Below are positions 61,246-64,000 of a stretch of 64,000 bases of DNA, one piece after another; position 1 is the stretch's first letter, and each line of letters begins with the position of its first letter. Under the pieces are notes generated by a model that saw nothing but the letters and a program-made list of their open reading frames with translations, searched no databases and was not told where the DNA came from. The stretch is from an uncultured Desulfobacter sp. (GTDB lineage: Bacteria; Desulfobacterota; Desulfobacteria; Desulfobacterales; Desulfobacteraceae): NCBI RefSeq assembly GCF_963666675.1, contig NZ_OY762929.1:4870001-4934000 (forward strand), given 5' to 3'. The translations under genes and the position numbers were made by a program.

Positions 61246-61349
61246 AAAGCATTCTTTTATCCCGTCCGTTAAAGGCCTTGAAAAACAAGCCCTATATCCT
61301 TATATTGGTATGTTATTTCTAATTATAAATTAATAAAAGGGGCGGAAGA

Positions 61350-61613
61350 ATGCCGATTTATGAATATACCTGCAAAGCCTGCGGTAAAAATTTTGAAACC
61401 CTGGTAATGGGAAGTGATACGCCGTCATGCCCGGAATGCAGCAGCGAAGACCTTGCACGGATGATGTCAAAATGCGGATTCGTATCCAAATCCACCGGTC
61501 CCGGGGGCCAGGTTCAGACAACCACATCAGCCGGCAGCTCTGCCTGTTCCGGCTGCACATCAACAAATTGCGGTACCTGCAGCAGTAACAGCAGCAGTCT
61601 TACGATCGGGTAA
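61350..61613 (+). CDS. FmdB-family zinc-ribbon protein
   Basis: 87-residue regulatory-type protein. The zinc ribbon MPIYEYTCKACGKNFETLVMG ... CPECSSEDLARM is followed by a Ser/Cys-rich tail (SSACSGCTSTNCGTCSSNSSS) with extra cysteines. Members of this family are predicted metal-binding regulators. AAAAGGGGCGG lies before the ATG. It ends 2 bp before hemC and is likely part of that operon. Confidence 0.88.
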   Translation: MPIYEYTCKACGKNFETLVMGSDTPSCPECSSEDLARMMSKCGFVSKSTGPGGQVQTTTSAGSSACSGCTSTNCGTCSSNSSSLTIG

Positions 61614-61615
61614 AT

Positions 61616-62542
61616 ATGAAAACAAGTATCTGTATCGGCACCCGGGGCAGTGCGTTAGCCCTGTGGCAGGCCAACCATGTAAAACAAAACATTGAAACCG
61701 CATTTCCGGATGTCCATGTTGATATAAACATCATCAAAACCACCGGAGACCGGATAACGGACCGGCCCCTTGCCATGGTGGGGGGCAAAGGCCTTTTTGT
61801 AAAAGAAATTGAAGCGGCCCTTTTAGACGGCAGCATTGACCTGGCGGTTCACTCCATGAAGGATATGCCGGGCGAATTGCCCGCCGGGCTGGAAATCGGT
61901 GCCATACCCGAGCGGGCCAACCCCTTTGATGTGCTCATCTGCGCCCAGGGTACGCTTCTAAAAGATTATCCCAAAGGTGCGGTCATCGGCACGTCCAGCC
62001 TTCGCCGGGGCTCACAGCTGAAACATGTGCGCCCGGATCTTGACATCAAATCCATCCGGGGCAATCTGGATACCCGGTTAAAAAAACTTAAATCCGGTGA
62101 ATATGACGCAATTGTGCTGGCGGCGGCCGGACTTGAACGTCTGGGCCAGGCCAGTGAGATCACCGAATACCTGACTGAAACCGACATGGTTCCGGCCGTT
62201 GGCCAGGGCGCACTCTGCATTGAAACCCGGGAAGATGATCCGGACATGGCAGAGATTCTATCCGCATTGGACCACGAGTCGACACGCACCTGTGTCACCG
62301 GAGAACGGGCATTTCTCAAAGAGATCGAAGGCAGTTGCCATATTCCTGTGGCCTGCTTCGGCAAACACCAGGACGGCAAAATTCTGTTCACTGCGGTGGT
62401 GGCATCCGAAGACGGAGAGTCCTTCATTAAAGAAACCATTGAATCTACATCGGAACAAGTGGTCGAAAAGGGCCAAGAACTTGCAAACCTTGTTCTTGAA
62501 AAAGGCGGACAACGCATATTGGAGGCACTTGATATCCCATGA
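61616..62542 (+). CDS. hemC: Porphobilinogen deaminase
   Basis: Joins four porphobilinogens into hydroxymethylbilane in heme/siroheme/cobalamin synthesis. 308 residues. Blocks: RGSALALWQANHVK, GGKGLFVKEIEAALLDG, LAVHSMKDMP, AVIGTSSLRRGSQL, IKSIRGNLDTRLKKL, VGQGALCIETR and the cofactor-attachment Cys in EGSCHIPVACFG. Its stop overlaps the cobA-hemD start (ATGA). Confidence 0.98.
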   Translation: MKTSICIGTRGSALALWQANHVKQNIETAFPDVHVDINIIKTTGDRITDRPLAMVGGKGLFVKEIEAALLDGSIDLAVHSMKDMPGELPAGLEIGAIPERANPFDVLICAQGTLLKDYPKGAVIGTSSLRRGSQLKHVRPDLDIKSIRGNLDTRLKKLKSGEYDAIVLAAAGLERLGQASEITEYLTETDMVPAVGQGALCIETREDDPDMAEILSALDHESTRTCVTGERAFLKEIEGSCHIPVACFGKHQDGKILFTAVVASEDGESFIKETIESTSEQVVEKGQELANLVLEKGGQRILEALDIP

Positions 62543-64000
62543 CACAATCCAGGGGAAAAGTTTATCTGATTGGTGCAGGCCCGGGGGACCCGGGGCTGAT
62601 CACCGTAAAGGCAAAAGAGTGCATCCAGACTGCGGATGTGGTGGTCTATGATTACCTGGCATCCCCTTTTCTGCTTGATTATGCAGGCAAAGATGCGGAA
62701 ATTATCTATGTGGGTAAAAAAGGCGGGGACCATACCCTGACCCAGGACAAAATCAATCTGCTGCTGGTGGACAAGGCCAAGGAAGGCAAAAACGTGGCCC
62801 GTCTTAAGGGCGGAGATCCTTTTGTTTTCGGTCGCGGCGGGGAAGAGGCCCAGGAGTTGTTGTCCTACGGCATTCAATATGAGGTGATTCCCGGAGTCAC
62901 ATCTGCCATATCTGCCCCGGCCTATGCCGGAATCCCGGTGACCCACAGGGATCATACGTCATTTGTCTCTTTCATTACCGGTCACGAGCGGCCCGACAAA
63001 AAAGAGTCCCGGATGCAGTGGGATATATTTGCAAAATCCGATGCCACCCTAGTCTTTTTGATGGGGGTCAAAAATCTGTCCAATATCGTTACAAAACTGA
63101 TGGAGAACGGCAAACCGTCGGACACGCCTGTGGCCCTGGTGCGCTGGGGGACGACCACCCGCCAGCAGACCGTCACCGGAACCCTATCCACCATTGTCGA
63201 GGAAGTCAAAAAGGCTGGACTCAAATCCCCGGCCATCATTGTTGTGGGGCATGTGGTCTCTTTACGGGATGAACTGGCCTGGTTTGACAAAAAGCCGTTG
63301 TTCGGCAAAAAAATCGTGATCACCCGGGCCCGGGCCCAGGCATCCGGCCTTGTGGCCGAGCTTAACAGCCTGGGTGCCCAGTGCATTGAGATCCCCACCA
63401 TTAAAATCGCGCCGCCTGAGGATAGTAAACCGTTGGAAGCGGCCATAGACAACCTGGAAAAATATGACTGGCTGGTGCTGACCTCGGTGAACGGTGTGAA
63501 ATACTTCTTTGACACCCTCTTTGCAAAAGGCAAAGACGCCCGGGCCCTGGGTCACCTGAAATTTGCCTGCATCGGCCCTGTGACCAAAGAACGCCTGGCG
63601 GACCATGGTATTATTTCCGATATCCTGCCCGAAACATATCAGGCGGAATCGGTTGTGGAGGCCTTTTCAGACCTTGATATGACGGGCAAAAAAGTATTGC
63701 TGCCCCGGGCCAAAAAGGCACGTACCATCCTGCCGGAACAGCTGACCCTTATGGGTGCCTTGGTGGACGAGGTAACCGCATACGAAACCCGACTGGCCGA
63801 CGAGGGCAAAGAGATGCTCATTGATATGCTCGAGGCTGGGGATATTGATGCCGTGACCTTTACCTCATCATCCACTGTAACGAATTTTTTGACGTTGCTT
63901 GAAGGTCAAAATGCCTCTGCCCTGCTTGAAAAGGTGGTCCTTGCCAGCATCGGGCCGATCACCTCGGATACCATCCGGGCCCAGGGGCTTGCACCGGATA
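62539..64000 (+). CDS. cobA-hemD: Fused uroporphyrinogen-III C-methyltransferase/synthase, 3' end outside
   Basis: 487 residues are visible, running off the window. Residues 1-250 are the SAM-dependent methyltransferase (KVYLIGAGPGDPGLITVKAKECIQTADVVVYDYLA, LKGGDPFVFGRGGEEAQEL, YEVIPGVTSAISAPAYAGIPVTHR, ARWGTTTRQQTVTGTL). From about 260 a uroporphyrinogen-III synthase domain begins (KKIVITRARAQASGLVAELNSLGA, WLVLTSVNGVKYFF, TFTSSSTVTNFL, ASIGPITSDTIR). One chain thus makes uroporphyrinogen III and methylates it to precorrin-2 for siroheme and B12, both needed by sulfate reducers. Start chosen from the ATGA overlap. Confidence 0.95.
   Translation, partial: MTQSRGKVYLIGAGPGDPGLITVKAKECIQTADVVVYDYLASPFLLDYAGKDAEIIYVGKKGGDHTLTQDKINLLLVDKAKEGKNVARLKGGDPFVFGRGGEEAQELLSYGIQYEVIPGVTSAISAPAYAGIPVTHRDHTSFVSFITGHERPDKKESRMQWDIFAKSDATLVFLMGVKNLSNIVTKLMENGKPSDTPVALVRWGTTTRQQTVTGTLSTIVEEVKKAGLKSPAIIVVGHVVSLRDELAWFDKKPLFGKKIVITRARAQASGLVAELNSLGAQCIEIPTIKIAPPEDSKPLEAAIDNLEKYDWLVLTSVNGVKYFFDTLFAKGKDARALGHLKFACIGPVTKERLADHGIISDILPETYQAESVVEAFSDLDMTGKKVLLPRAKKARTILPEQLTLMGALVDEVTAYETRLADEGKEMLIDMLEAGDIDAVTFTSSSTVTNFLTLLEGQNASALLEKVVLASIGPITSDTIRAQGLAPD

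Overview
The window looks like chromosome of a sulfate-reducing deltaproteobacterium of the Desulfobacteraceae type (Desulfobacter/Desulfotignum-like). This is an inference from gene style and order: a HD-phosphohydrolase/ybeY/pdxJ run, CGGC and NifX-type small proteins, selA followed by a TPR protein, a fused cobA-hemD, PAS regulators ending in a Cys-rich SHGICPxC tail, and two sigma-54 promoters. Most of the sequence is moderate-GC core genome. About 5.3-15.9 kb is an accessory island with mobile elements and AT-rich small genes.

Layout: 0-5.1 kb holds housekeeping genes (end of a 7TM-HD phosphohydrolase, ybeY, pdxJ), a REC-PAS regulator, a HAD phosphatase and a five-domain S1 protein. 5.3-15.9 kb is the island. 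It contains CTCTGTG repeats beside a broken AAA-ATPase fragment, a three-gene DDE transposon (zinc-ribbon protein, integrase-fold transposase, ExeA/TniB-like ATPase), and a PAS histidine kinase. It also has an AT-rich group of small immunity-protein-like genes, two of which are arranged like integron cassettes around an attC-like site, and an ISKra4-type element paired with a DUF4338 (DruA-like) gene. 16-21.4 kb carries uvrB and uvrC with a REC-REC-GGDEF gene between them. 21.4-28 kb carries a CoA-binding protein, glnS flanked by palindromic repeats, cysS, ispF, a K+-channel-like protein, and CGGC and NifX-like proteins; the NifX-like gene has a clear sigma-54 promoter and an upstream palindrome.

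28-34 kb is a four-gene run: HAD phosphatase, glucosyl-3-phosphoglycerate synthase-like glycosyltransferase, GH13_18 phosphorylase-like enzyme and SbmA/BacA-like ABC transporter. The best reading is synthesis and recycling of the compatible solute glucosylglycerate. 34.4-45.3 kb is a complete urea uptake and urease operon, urtABCDE-ureDABCEFG, behind a sigma-54 promoter: urea is imported, hydrolysed to ammonia, and the nickel enzyme is assembled by UreDEFG. It is followed by a FeeM-like N-acyl amino acid synthase.

47-64 kb returns to core functions: tag, nnrD-tsaE, lysC, pyrF, a GGDEF protein coupled to an orphan ilvN, an EF-hand-type calcium-binding protein, selA with a degenerate-GGDEF/TPR protein, gmhA coupled to a conserved protein of uncertain function, a YdcZ-type membrane protein, an M20 amidohydrolase, and the tetrapyrrole genes fmdB-like/hemC/cobA-hemD, the last running off the end. 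No rRNA, tRNA or CRISPR array was recognised. All functional calls come from reading the sequence; no database search was run.
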